Origin: Planctomycetota bacterium
GTDB lineage: Bacteria; Planctomycetota; PUPC01; DSUN01
Direction: 5' to 3'
DNA: 26,488 nucleotides
NCBI GenBank assembly: GCA_035384565.1
Contig: DAOOIT010000071.1
Span: forward strand, 1-26,488
Both the position numbers and the translations under genes were made by a program. Under the pieces are notes generated by a model. The model did not search any database. It was not told the DNA's origin and saw only the letters and a program-made list of their open reading frames with translations. Position 1 is the stretch's first letter. Each line of letters opens with the position of its first letter. Of this stretch, positions 1 through 6,768 are shown one piece after another.

Positions 1-2
1 GC

Positions 3-167
3 CGTCACTCCGCACTGCGGGGGCGAGGGGGGGTGCACTTGACCGAACGGATACGCTACGACATCCTTGAGTATGGCCGAGGCAGGCGCCTTCGAATCGC
101 CATGTGGCACCATGTCCGAGGTGAGATCGACCACGCCACCATCCTCCCGCCCGGGGAACACCTCTAG
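3..167 (+). CDS. 3' end of an unidentified ORF, open at the window edge
   Basis: Reading frame 3 is open from the left edge to a TAG at 165-167 and gives about 54 residues. The part from the GTG at 33 onward has a protein-like composition (TERIRYDILEYG, then RIAMWHHVRGEID) and is not low complexity, while the first ten residues are Arg/Gly rich. It could be the C-terminus of a gene that begins outside the window, a 44-aa ORF starting at GTG 33, or a decayed remnant. I do not recognise the family. The stretch 168-278 after it holds no ORF or clear terminator that I can support; one weak 5-bp hairpin (CAGTC/GACTG) is present. Confidence 0.35.
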   Translation, partial: RHSALRGRGGVHLTERIRYDILEYGRGRRLRIAMWHHVRGEIDHATILPPGEHL

Positions 168-278
168 GTCCTCCCGCACTTGCCAGTCCAGGAGACTGCG
201 GCTGAGGAGGTACGGAGGAACTGTCGTACGAATGGAAGCGCCCTCCCCGCGGTCTCTCTCGCCTCGGCCCAACTCACC

Positions 279-1079
279 TCACGCCAGATAGCTCTTCATC
301 GTGGCCAGTTCGCGCGGCAGGTGGGTTTGCCAGGGCTCCCAGGCGATCCACTCGCCGCTCAGGTGGCCCTGGAAGTCCACGCTCTGGAGGAGCTGGACGG
401 CGCGGCGGTGATCAATGATGCCGGTCCCGATGGGGCAGAGGTCCAGGCCGCCCTTGTCATTGCGCTTGCCGTCGTGGAAGTGCACGTGCCGGATGAAGGG
501 CCGCAGGGCCGCAAACGCCGCGTCCATCGTCATGCCCGCGGCGTTCACAGGGTGCATGATGTCCCAGTTCGCACGCACGCTGGGGTGGGCGACCAGGCTG
601 AGCACGCGCGCGAGGTCGCGCGCGTCGCACCACGAGTCGTGGGTCTCGACGCAGAGGGCGACTCCGGCGACACGGGCCTCCTCGGCGAGCTGCGAAAGGC
701 AGTCGGCCACCTGGTGCGTCGCCTCGTCGCGGCTCATGCCCTTGGGGATGACGCCGCCGAAGACGCGCATCGTGGGCGCACCGAGGTCGTGGGCGAGGGC
801 GATGAGCGCGCGCGAGTCGGCCATCATGCGGCTCAGCTCGCCCGCGGTGGGCGCCGTGTACGAGCACGACGTGGCGAGGCAGGCCACGGCGATGCCGGCG
901 TCTTCGGCCATCCTGCGGAGCTCGGCGCGCTGGGCGGGCGTGGCCGTGGTCTCGATGCCGTGGGCGTGCTTGGCCTGGGCGCGCGGCTCCACGCCGTCGT
1001 AGCCGAAGCGCTTCGCTACCCCGAGCACCTCGGGCCAGGTGAGTTCGGGGCACGAGAAGGTCATGAAGCTGAACCGCAT
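279..1079 (-). CDS. Sugar phosphate isomerase/epimerase, xylose-isomerase-like TIM barrel
   Basis: A 266-aa protein of the AP-endonuclease-2/xylose-isomerase-like TIM-barrel superfamily, which isomerises or epimerises sugars or inositols using a divalent metal. The expected metal ligands are visible: Glu145 in VETHDSW, Asp173 and His176 in NWDIMHP, the HVHFHDG strand (198-204), and Glu243 in SGEWIAW. There is no signal peptide, so it is cytoplasmic. I chose the ATG at 1079, which has AGGAG seven bases upstream, over an ATG 17 codons earlier that would run through the candidate promoter. It is divergent from the heparinase-like gene, which fits a role in the catabolism of released sugars. The exact substrate cannot be read from sequence; members of this family include myo-inosose and hydroxypyruvate enzymes. 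Confidence 0.85.
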   Translation of the reverse strand: MRFSFMTFSCPELTWPEVLGVAKRFGYDGVEPRAQAKHAHGIETTATPAQRAELRRMAEDAGIAVACLATSCSYTAPTAGELSRMMADSRALIALAHDLGAPTMRVFGGVIPKGMSRDEATHQVADCLSQLAEEARVAGVALCVETHDSWCDARDLARVLSLVAHPSVRANWDIMHPVNAAGMTMDAAFAALRPFIRHVHFHDGKRNDKGGLDLCPIGTGIIDHRRAVQLLQSVDFQGHLSGEWIAWEPWQTHLPRELATMKSYLA

Positions 1080-1121
1080 CGGAGCGCTCCTGACAACCGT
1101 GATGCGAGACCCCCGGGCGGC

Positions 1122-1127
1122 ATTATA
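1122..1127 (-). promoter_or_regulatory. Candidate -10 box of the isomerase gene
   Basis: On the minus strand a perfect TATAAT lies 42 bases upstream of the ATG at 1079, in an otherwise very GC-rich stretch. The hexamer 17 bases further upstream (GTGGCG) is a poor -35. The context ATGTGTATAAT closely matches the -10 context in front of nqrB. Confidence 0.45.
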
Positions 1128-1156
1128 CACATGCCGCGGCGCCGCGCCACCCGCGC

Positions 1157-1185
1157 TTGACGCGGGCGGGCGCGAGCGGCATAGT
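1157..1185 (+). promoter_or_regulatory. Candidate sigma70 promoter of the heparinase-like gene
   Basis: TTGACG at 1157-1162 and CATAGT at 1180-1185 are separated by 17 bases, about 49 bases before the ATG at 1234. The layout (TTGAC, GC-only spacer, A/T-containing -10) repeats in front of the gene at 16176. Confidence 0.45.
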
Positions 1186-1233
1186 GGAGAAAGCCAAAGA
1201 CGGTCCGAGGCTGCACCATCAGGAGACCAGAGA

Positions 1234-3087
1234 ATGAATGCCGAGTTCCTTCTTGCCGCTGCCTGCGCCCTGGGCTCGGTGGCCGCGGCGCTCGCCGGCG
1301 ATGCGCCGCCGGCCAGCCCCGATATTCTGAAGTCGCTGCGCCCGGGCCATCCGCGCCTCCTCGCGCTCGAGGCCGATCTGGCCCGCGTGCGCGAGATGAT
1401 CGCGAAGGAGGCGCTGGCGAAAGAGTACCACGCCGCGCTCCGCGCGCAGGCCGAACGCTACCTGAAGGACCCGCCGCTGGAGTACAAGCTCATCGGGCCG
1501 CGCCTCCTGCACGTGAGCCGCGCGGCGGTGGACCGCCTCTACACCCTCGGCCTGCTCTTCCGCCTCGACGGCGAGGCGACCTTCGCCGACCGCGCCATCG
1601 CCGAGCTGCTCAACGTGTGCGCGTTCAAGGACTGGCACCCCTCGCACTTCCTCGACACGGCCGAGATGACCCACGCCGTCGCCATCGGCTACGACTGGTT
1701 CTACGGTCGCCTGTCGCCCGAGCAGCGCCGCACCGTGGTCGAGGCCATCGTGAACAAGGGCCTGCTGCCCGCCAAGAAGGTCTACGACGGCGACGGCTGG
1801 TGGGCGAAGTCCACCCACAACTGGAACCAGGTGTGCAACGGCGGCATCGCCATCGGCGCGCTGGCCATCGCTGACGAGCAGCCGGAGCTGGCCGCCTACA
1901 TCCTCAACGCCGCCCGCGCCTCGATTCCGCGCGCGACGCGCAGCTACGAGCCCGACGGCGGCTGGGCCGAAGGCCCCGGCTACTGGCACTACGCCACGCG
2001 GTACAACGTCTACTACCTCGCCACGCTCCAGACGGCCCTCGGCACCGACCTGGGCCTCCTCGAGGCCATGCCCGGCTTCCGCAAGGCGGGCGACTTCCGG
2101 CTCTACTTCGCCGGCCCCGTGGGCCGCACCTTCAACTACGCCGACGCCGGCGACCGCACGGGGCGCGCGGCCGAGATGTTCTGGCTCGCCCGCACCCTCG
2201 ACCAGCCGCGCTACGCCTGGCACGAGCGGAACTGCGAGGGCCGCCCCGACGCCCTCGACCTCCTCTGGTTCGACCCGCGCGGGGCCGGGCCCAAGGCCGA
2301 GAACTGGCCCCTCGACCGCGCCTTCCGCGGCGTCGAGGTCGCCTTCCTGCGCTCCGCCTGGGAGGACCGCGAGGCCATCTTCGTGGGCTTCAAGGGCGGC
2401 GACAACAAGGCCAACCACTCGAACCTCGACCTCGGCGTGTTCGTGCTCGACGCCCTGGGCCAGCGCTGGGCGGTGGACCTCGGCGGCGACGACTACAATC
2501 TGCCCGCCTACTTCGGCAACAAGCGCTGGACCTACTACCGCCTGCGCACCGAGGGCCACAACACCCTCACCTTCAACGGCGAAAACCAGGACCCCGCGGC
2601 CAGCGCGCCCCTGGTAGCCTTCGCCTCGACGCCCGCGCGGGCCTTCGCCATCGCCGACCTCTCGCGCGCGAGCAAGCAGGCCGCCCGCTGGCGGCGCGGC
2701 ATGGCGCTCCTCGACCGCAAGGAGGTCCTCGTGCAGGACGAGGTGCAGCTCAAGGCCCCCGCCGAGCTGGCCTGGACGCTCCACACGCCCGCGACGATCG
2801 CGCTCGATGGGGCGACGGCCACGCTGAAGATTGGCGAGGCCTGCCTGCGCGCGGCCATCCTCGAGCCGAAGGAGGCGAAGTTCGAAACCGCCTCCGCCGC
2901 CCCGCCGCCGCCCCAGGCGCAGAACGCGGGCATCACCCGCCTGATGGTGCGCCTGCCGCAGTTCACCGAAGGCCGCCTTGCCATCCTCCTCACGCCCTAT
3001 CGCGGCCAGCCGCCCGCGCCCCAGCGCGCCGTCACCCCCCTCCAGCAATGGATTGACGAAACCCCAGGCTCGGCCCTGGGCAAATGA
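1234..3087 (+). CDS. Secreted heparinase II/III-like polysaccharide lyase
   Basis: A 617-aa protein with an N-terminal signal peptide (MNAEFLLAAACALGSVAAAL, cleavage probably near AGDAPP), so it acts in the periplasm or outside the cell. An alpha/alpha-toroid follows, with the family-like segments THNWNQVCNGG (about residue 194) and DGGWAEGPGYWHYATRYN (about 241). The C-terminal beta-sandwich of the heparinase II/III superfamily includes HSNLDLGVFVLDALG (about 394) and GHNTLTFNG (about 440). Relatives cleave uronic-acid-containing polysaccharides such as heparin, heparan or alginate by beta-elimination; the substrate here is unknown. The ATG at 1234 has AGGAG at 1221-1225 and starts the signal peptide directly. 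An in-frame ATG at 1039 lies inside the divergent gene and is rejected. The gene ends against a cluster of three long hairpins. Confidence 0.85.
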   Translation: MNAEFLLAAACALGSVAAALAGDAPPASPDILKSLRPGHPRLLALEADLARVREMIAKEALAKEYHAALRAQAERYLKDPPLEYKLIGPRLLHVSRAAVDRLYTLGLLFRLDGEATFADRAIAELLNVCAFKDWHPSHFLDTAEMTHAVAIGYDWFYGRLSPEQRRTVVEAIVNKGLLPAKKVYDGDGWWAKSTHNWNQVCNGGIAIGALAIADEQPELAAYILNAARASIPRATRSYEPDGGWAEGPGYWHYATRYNVYYLATLQTALGTDLGLLEAMPGFRKAGDFRLYFAGPVGRTFNYADAGDRTGRAAEMFWLARTLDQPRYAWHERNCEGRPDALDLLWFDPRGAGPKAENWPLDRAFRGVEVAFLRSAWEDREAIFVGFKGGDNKANHSNLDLGVFVLDALGQRWAVDLGGDDYNLPAYFGNKRWTYYRLRTEGHNTLTFNGENQDPAASAPLVAFASTPARAFAIADLSRASKQAARWRRGMALLDRKEVLVQDEVQLKAPAELAWTLHTPATIALDGATATLKIGEACLRAAILEPKEAKFETASAAPPPPQAQNAGITRLMVRLPQFTEGRLAILLTPYRGQPPAPQRAVTPLQQWIDETPGSALGK

Positions 3088-3090
3088 AAA

Positions 3091-3126
3091 TGTGGGGGAA
3101 ACTTCGTGCACGAAGTTTCCCCCACA
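3091..3126. terminator. 36-bp perfect palindrome after the heparinase-like gene
   Basis: A perfectly self-complementary 36-bp sequence, centred at 3108/3109 (core AACTTCGTGCACGAAGTT), starts four bases after the TGA. Such a palindrome can form a hairpin in transcripts of either strand. No U-tract follows, but its position between convergent genes suggests bidirectional 3'-end formation. It is the first of three adjacent hairpins. Confidence 0.6.
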
Positions 3127-3148
3127 CCCCCTTCAAGGACTCTCAGAT

Positions 3149-3192
3149 TGGGCATGGCCATTCGCGCGCTTCGCGGCGAATGGCCATGCCCA
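3149..3192. terminator. 17-bp inverted repeat, second hairpin of the convergent gap
   Basis: The arms 3149-3165 (TGGGCATGGCCATTCGC) and 3176-3192 are perfectly complementary, with a 10-nt loop. The sequence is unrelated to the hairpins on either side. No T-run follows on either strand. Confidence 0.55.
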
Positions 3193-3220
3193 GTGCGAAA
3201 GTTCTTGGGCAGGAGGGGGC

Positions 3221-3265
3221 GCGGGGGAGGAAGCCCTTCTTGTCAAGAAGGGCTTCCTCCCCCGC
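3221..3265. terminator. 22-bp inverted repeat, third hairpin of the convergent gap
   Basis: The arms 3221-3242 and 3244-3265 are perfectly complementary around a single T (core AGCCCTTCTTGTCAAGAAGG). The hairpin ends 13 bases before the stop codon of the HAD gene on the opposite strand, so it could serve as that gene's terminator. Confidence 0.6.
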
Positions 3266-3278
3266 CTTCATCGCACCA

Positions 3279-4112
3279 TCATTCGTTCTTCACGCCTTCG
3301 AGAATCGCCACCAGCGCGTACATGGGCTCCCAGTCGGGGCCGGTGACCACGGCGTCGAAGGCGTCGTGGAGGCGGGGCGGGGGGTTGAAGCCGATGGCCA
3401 GTCCGCCGCGCTCGCGCGCGAGGCGGGCGAGGGGCACGTCGTCCTCATTGTGGCCCACGGCCGTGGGCACGCCGGCGCCCGTGTCAGTCAGACGGCGCTC
3501 GATGGACTGGCGTTTGGCCGCGCCGTTGGCCAGCAGGCGTGCGGGATCGTAGCCGGCGAAGACACGCTCGCCGCGCGGCCCGGGCTCGAACACCAGGGTG
3601 TTCGCCTCGAAGAAGGTCAAGCCGGGGACCTGCTCGAGATAGGCTCGCGCCACCACGTCGAGGCCCAGGGTGGCGAGGCCCGTCGGCGCGTGTTCCGCCA
3701 TCAGCGCGATGCACTCGGCGGCAAGAGCGTGCGACTGGCGTGGGAGCGTGCCAGCCGCCTCGACGAAGTAGTGCTCGGGCACGCCGCGCATCGTCCACTC
3801 GTACCACGCGATCAGCCGCGCGGCGGGCGTGAGGCCGCCGGCGAGACGCTTGGCCTTGGTGAGCGCGCGGTAGGCGCCGCCAACGAGCAGCCGCGCGAAC
3901 AGCCGGCGGTCGGAAGCGCGGGCGGGCCTGCGGAGCAGCCGCCGCGCGATGCGGCGGCCCAGAGTCTCCTGCGAGATGCGCGGGAAGATGCACTCATCGA
4001 GGTCCAGCGCGAAGAGGTCCGTGCGCGCGAAGGCCGCCCGCAGCTCGCCGAGCGGCCGCGAAACCGCGATCCCGGGGCCGATGCGTTGCCAAGCCACGCC
4101 GCGTCCCCTCAC
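3279..4112 (-). CDS. HAD-superfamily hydrolase, coupled to the rhamnosidase gene
   Basis: A 277-aa cytoplasmic protein with HAD-type motifs: motif I as ALDLDECIFP (nucleophile Asp about residue 36), a late Lys in AAKRQSIERR, and an acidic motif IV written GHNEDDVPLARLA in place of the usual GDSxxD. A helical cap-like insert lies between motif I and the Lys. Family members are mostly phosphatases; the substrate is unknown. The start is the GTG at 4112, which overlaps the TGA of the upstream gene by four bases (GTGA), implying translational coupling; there is no strong Shine-Dalgarno. The frame stays open to 4460, but that extension is Arg/Pro-rich shadow of the upstream gene. C-terminal residues are ILEGVKNE. 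Confidence 0.75.
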   Translation of the reverse strand: MRGRGVAWQRIGPGIAVSRPLGELRAAFARTDLFALDLDECIFPRISQETLGRRIARRLLRRPARASDRRLFARLLVGGAYRALTKAKRLAGGLTPAARLIAWYEWTMRGVPEHYFVEAAGTLPRQSHALAAECIALMAEHAPTGLATLGLDVVARAYLEQVPGLTFFEANTLVFEPGPRGERVFAGYDPARLLANGAAKRQSIERRLTDTGAGVPTAVGHNEDDVPLARLARERGGLAIGFNPPPRLHDAFDAVVTGPDWEPMYALVAILEGVKNE

Positions 4113-6706
4113 GAGCTCGGTGTTCGCAACAGGTGCCGGCTCTCGCCCGGCGGCAGCGTGGTTCGCCGCGCACTGTCTTGAGGGCCGGGGGCGATGAGCA
4201 CGGCCTTGACCCCGTTGGGGATCACGAGCGTGAGTTCGTGGCCGCCCTCGCGCGCGGCGGCCGCGAAACCGATGGGGCCGCGCGGCGTGTGGGCGGCCAG
4301 TTCCAGGCTCGCCAGGTCGCCGAGCTGCGGGCGGATCTCGCAACGGGCGAAGCCGGGCGCCGCCGGACGGATGCCCGCGACGCTCATGAACGCCACATAG
4401 AGCGGCGCCACGGGGCAATGGCTCCACTGGTCGCCGCTGTCGGGCTCGGCCCTCCAGCATTCCTGAAGCGTGTTGTTCTCGACGACCGAGCGCATCGGCG
4501 CCCAGCGCTCGCGCAGGTCGCGGAGCACGGCGTCAATGCGTCCGCCCCTGGCCAGCGCCCAGAGGCGCCAGCCGGCGTTGGCGGGGTACGAGAGTCCCAT
4601 CTCGGGCGGGCAATCGGCCAGGGTGCGGAGCGCCGACGCCGTCTCGCCGCCGGGGCACTGATCGAAGAGGATCGCCGTGGCCAGCGAACGGTCGCACAGG
4701 CGCAGGCCGCCGTCGTCGTTCCGCCACGGCAGGTTGGCGATGAAGAGACCAAGGTCCGGGCTCCAGAACTTCCGCACGGCCGCGGCCTGGAGGCGCTTGC
4801 CGAAGGTCGTGAGGTGTCGCGCCGGGCGCCCGTCGCCGAAGGCGCGGGCGAGGGGGGCGAGGGCGTGCTGGAGCATGGCCGCGGCGTAAAGATTGAACGC
4901 GCACTGCTTGTGCCGCTGGGCGCGATAGGCGTCGTGATCGATCCACACGGCGGGCACGCCGAGACCCTCGACGGGCAGCAGGCCATCCTCGTGGCGCACG
5001 AGGCCCCGCAGGTAGTCGGCGAAGCGGAGGAGGCGGGGATACGGCTCGCGGACGGCCTCGAGGTCGCCCGTCTCCCAGTAGTGGTTCCAGCAGTCGAAGG
5101 CGAAGCCCACGCCGTGGTCGAGGAGCGGCCCCCAGGGGGTTGCCCCGACCTGCCGCTGCATCACGCGGGCGAGCCGGTCGTAGGCGGGCCAGCAGTCGAG
5201 GAAATAGCCGTCGAGCGTCAACCCCTGGCTGAACGTGGCGAGGAAGCGGGCGGGCAGGCGTGTCTCGCCGAAGGCATAGCGGAGGGCGTGTAGCTGATGC
5301 CCCACGTCGCCGCTGTACTGCTGGCGCTCGCGGCCCATGCCGTCCACGCACGTCTCCTGGGCGCAGTTGTGCAGCGTGTTGATGCTCGCGTCGAGGAGGC
5401 GCTGAAGGGCCGGCTCGGCGCAGCGAACTCTCGGCTCGTTCGGCCACGGGAACCCGCGGCGCCGCACGCCGACCTCGCGGACCACCACGCCGCCGTCGTT
5501 GGGCGGCGGCTCCTCCCGGTGGCACGCTGCCTGGGGCGCCGGGATGCGGATGTGAAGCTGAAGCCAGCGGAGCGACTCGAAGTCAAACGTCTCGAAGCGG
5601 TTGAGCCCCTCACGGCAGATGAAGCGCGACCAGGCGTAGAAATGCGTGTCGAGCCAGGGCGTCTTCGCGGGGTCGTGGGCCTCCTGGGGCATCACCTCCA
5701 CGATGGTGCCCGCGGGCGCCTCGATGGTGAAGTGCGGCCAGCCGACGACTTGCTCGGCGAACTCGAATGTCGCGTAGACCCCCGTGTTCGGCGGCGTGGC
5801 CGGCAGGTGCCAGACGCCCCCTCTGCCCCCATTGTGGGCCGCGTGTCCACGCGCCGCGGATTCCCCAATCTCCACCGCCAGCGGCTGCGGCACGGCCTCG
5901 AAAGCGTCGGGCATGCGGAACTCGAACCAGTCATCCGGGTCGCGCTTCCAGAGGATGATGCCCGAATCGGCGAGACGGGCGGCGGGCACCTCGGCCTCCC
6001 GCATCATCGGAATCTGCCGTTCCCGAAGCGCGGCCTGTGCTGAGGGAGGAATCCCGCTTCCGCCCAGGTAATCGTCGTAGCCTGTGCACATCGAGGGCTT
6101 GTCGGCCCGGCCCGCCAGCACCATCGCGGGACGCCACGCGGCATCGGGCTTGAACTCCAGCGTGTCCCAGCCCTGCGGATGGAACCGAGCATCGAACTCC
6201 TCCTGGAGCGCCCGCAGGAACCAGCGGCGGAACTGGCCGGGGCGGTGCGCGCGGTCGAGAAGGCAGAGCCACGAGTCGTCGCTCACCACCTGCTCCATCG
6301 TACCGTCGGCGAACTCCAGGTCGAGGCGGAGCAGCAGCCCGGGCTTGCCCATCGGCCAGGTGCCTTCGCCGTGGCCGTAGAAGAGCACCTCGACGCCGAG
6401 CACGTTATAGCCCGGCCGCAGCCGCGCCGCCAGGTCGAGCGGGTCGGCCTCGGGCCAGCGCGGGTCGGCGGGGGCCGGCCCCCACTGCACGCGCTCGCCG
6501 TTCACGGTGAGGCGGTAGCGACTGTCGGCGACGATCCACCCACTCGCCCGAGTGGGCCGAGCAGGCAGATCGAGATCCTTGCGAAACAGCACGAACGAGT
6601 TGGCCAGCGTGCGCTGCGAAGGCAGCCAGATCCACTTCGCCGGGTGGAGGTCGAGACTCAAGGCCGGTCTCCTGGGACTGCTGAGTTGCGCGGGAGCCTG
6701 GTCCAT
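4109..6706 (-). CDS. GH78-like alpha-L-rhamnosidase
   Basis: An 865-aa protein with the layout of bacterial alpha-L-rhamnosidases. It has an N-terminal beta-sandwich starting at AKWIWLPSQRTLANSFVLFR, further jelly-roll regions, then a six-hairpin (alpha/alpha)6 barrel. The barrel contains CVDGMGRERQQYSGD (about residues 450-465), the counterpart of the GH78 DxxxRxERxxWxGD segment that carries the general acid, and NTLQECW (about 747), where the second catalytic Glu is expected. A short C-terminal beta domain follows (AGIRPAAPGFARCEIRPQLG). No signal peptide is evident. The ATG at 6706 has GGGAGG upstream; this Shine-Dalgarno is part of palindrome B1. A family-A element encodes GESAARGHAAHNGG near residue 285. 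It is first in a two-gene unit with the HAD hydrolase. Substrates would be rhamnose-containing glycans or glycosides; specificity is inferred from family only. Confidence 0.8.
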   Translation of the reverse strand: MDQAPAQLSSPRRPALSLDLHPAKWIWLPSQRTLANSFVLFRKDLDLPARPTRASGWIVADSRYRLTVNGERVQWGPAPADPRWPEADPLDLAARLRPGYNVLGVEVLFYGHGEGTWPMGKPGLLLRLDLEFADGTMEQVVSDDSWLCLLDRAHRPGQFRRWFLRALQEEFDARFHPQGWDTLEFKPDAAWRPAMVLAGRADKPSMCTGYDDYLGGSGIPPSAQAALRERQIPMMREAEVPAARLADSGIILWKRDPDDWFEFRMPDAFEAVPQPLAVEIGESAARGHAAHNGGRGGVWHLPATPPNTGVYATFEFAEQVVGWPHFTIEAPAGTIVEVMPQEAHDPAKTPWLDTHFYAWSRFICREGLNRFETFDFESLRWLQLHIRIPAPQAACHREEPPPNDGGVVVREVGVRRRGFPWPNEPRVRCAEPALQRLLDASINTLHNCAQETCVDGMGRERQQYSGDVGHQLHALRYAFGETRLPARFLATFSQGLTLDGYFLDCWPAYDRLARVMQRQVGATPWGPLLDHGVGFAFDCWNHYWETGDLEAVREPYPRLLRFADYLRGLVRHEDGLLPVEGLGVPAVWIDHDAYRAQRHKQCAFNLYAAAMLQHALAPLARAFGDGRPARHLTTFGKRLQAAAVRKFWSPDLGLFIANLPWRNDDGGLRLCDRSLATAILFDQCPGGETASALRTLADCPPEMGLSYPANAGWRLWALARGGRIDAVLRDLRERWAPMRSVVENNTLQECWRAEPDSGDQWSHCPVAPLYVAFMSVAGIRPAAPGFARCEIRPQLGDLASLELAAHTPRGPIGFAAAAREGGHELTLVIPNGVKAVLIAPGPQDSARRTTLPPGESRHLLRTPSS
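5833..5862. repeat. Palindromic element A1 (half copy) inside the rhamnosidase gene
   Basis: It begins TGTGGGC and forms the hairpin CGCGTG-TC-CACGCG, followed by GCCGCGGATT. This aligns with the left half of copy A3, including the CCGCG block, although the stem bases differ while still pairing. It is read in frame through the rhamnosidase gene. Confidence 0.55.
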
Positions 6707-6708
6707 GC

Positions 6709-6739
6709 TACCCTCCCGAAGGCATTCGAGCCTTCGGGA
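6709..6739. repeat. Palindromic element B1 between divergent starts
   Basis: TACCCTCCCGAA opens the element. The stem is TCCCGAAGGC/GCCTTCGGGA, 10 bp with loop ATTCGA. On the minus strand the right side provides the GGGAGG Shine-Dalgarno for the rhamnosidase ATG at 6706, so the hairpin would hide the ribosome site. Copy B2 (26359-26390) shares the 12-base opening. Confidence 0.6.
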
Positions 6740-6759
6740 CGGGATACCGACGCACTTGG

Positions 6760-6768
6760 AGTATACCA
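6760..6768 (-). promoter_or_regulatory. Candidate extended -10 promoter of the rhamnosidase gene
   Basis: On the minus strand TGGTATACT matches the extended -10 pattern TGnTATAAT. It overlaps the ATG of the divergent gene at 6768. The predicted leader of about 45 bases would contain hairpin B1. No -35 is visible at 16-18 bp. Confidence 0.35.

Noticed and set aside
1219..3111. A 630-aa minus-strand frame over the heparinase-like gene
   Set aside because: Same antisense shadow pattern; the plus-strand gene has a signal peptide, family motifs and a Shine-Dalgarno.
4113..4460. N-terminal extension of the HAD hydrolase
   Set aside because: The 116 extra residues are Arg/Pro-rich and overlap the rhamnosidase coding sequence in another frame; the GTGA overlap at 4112 gives a natural start.
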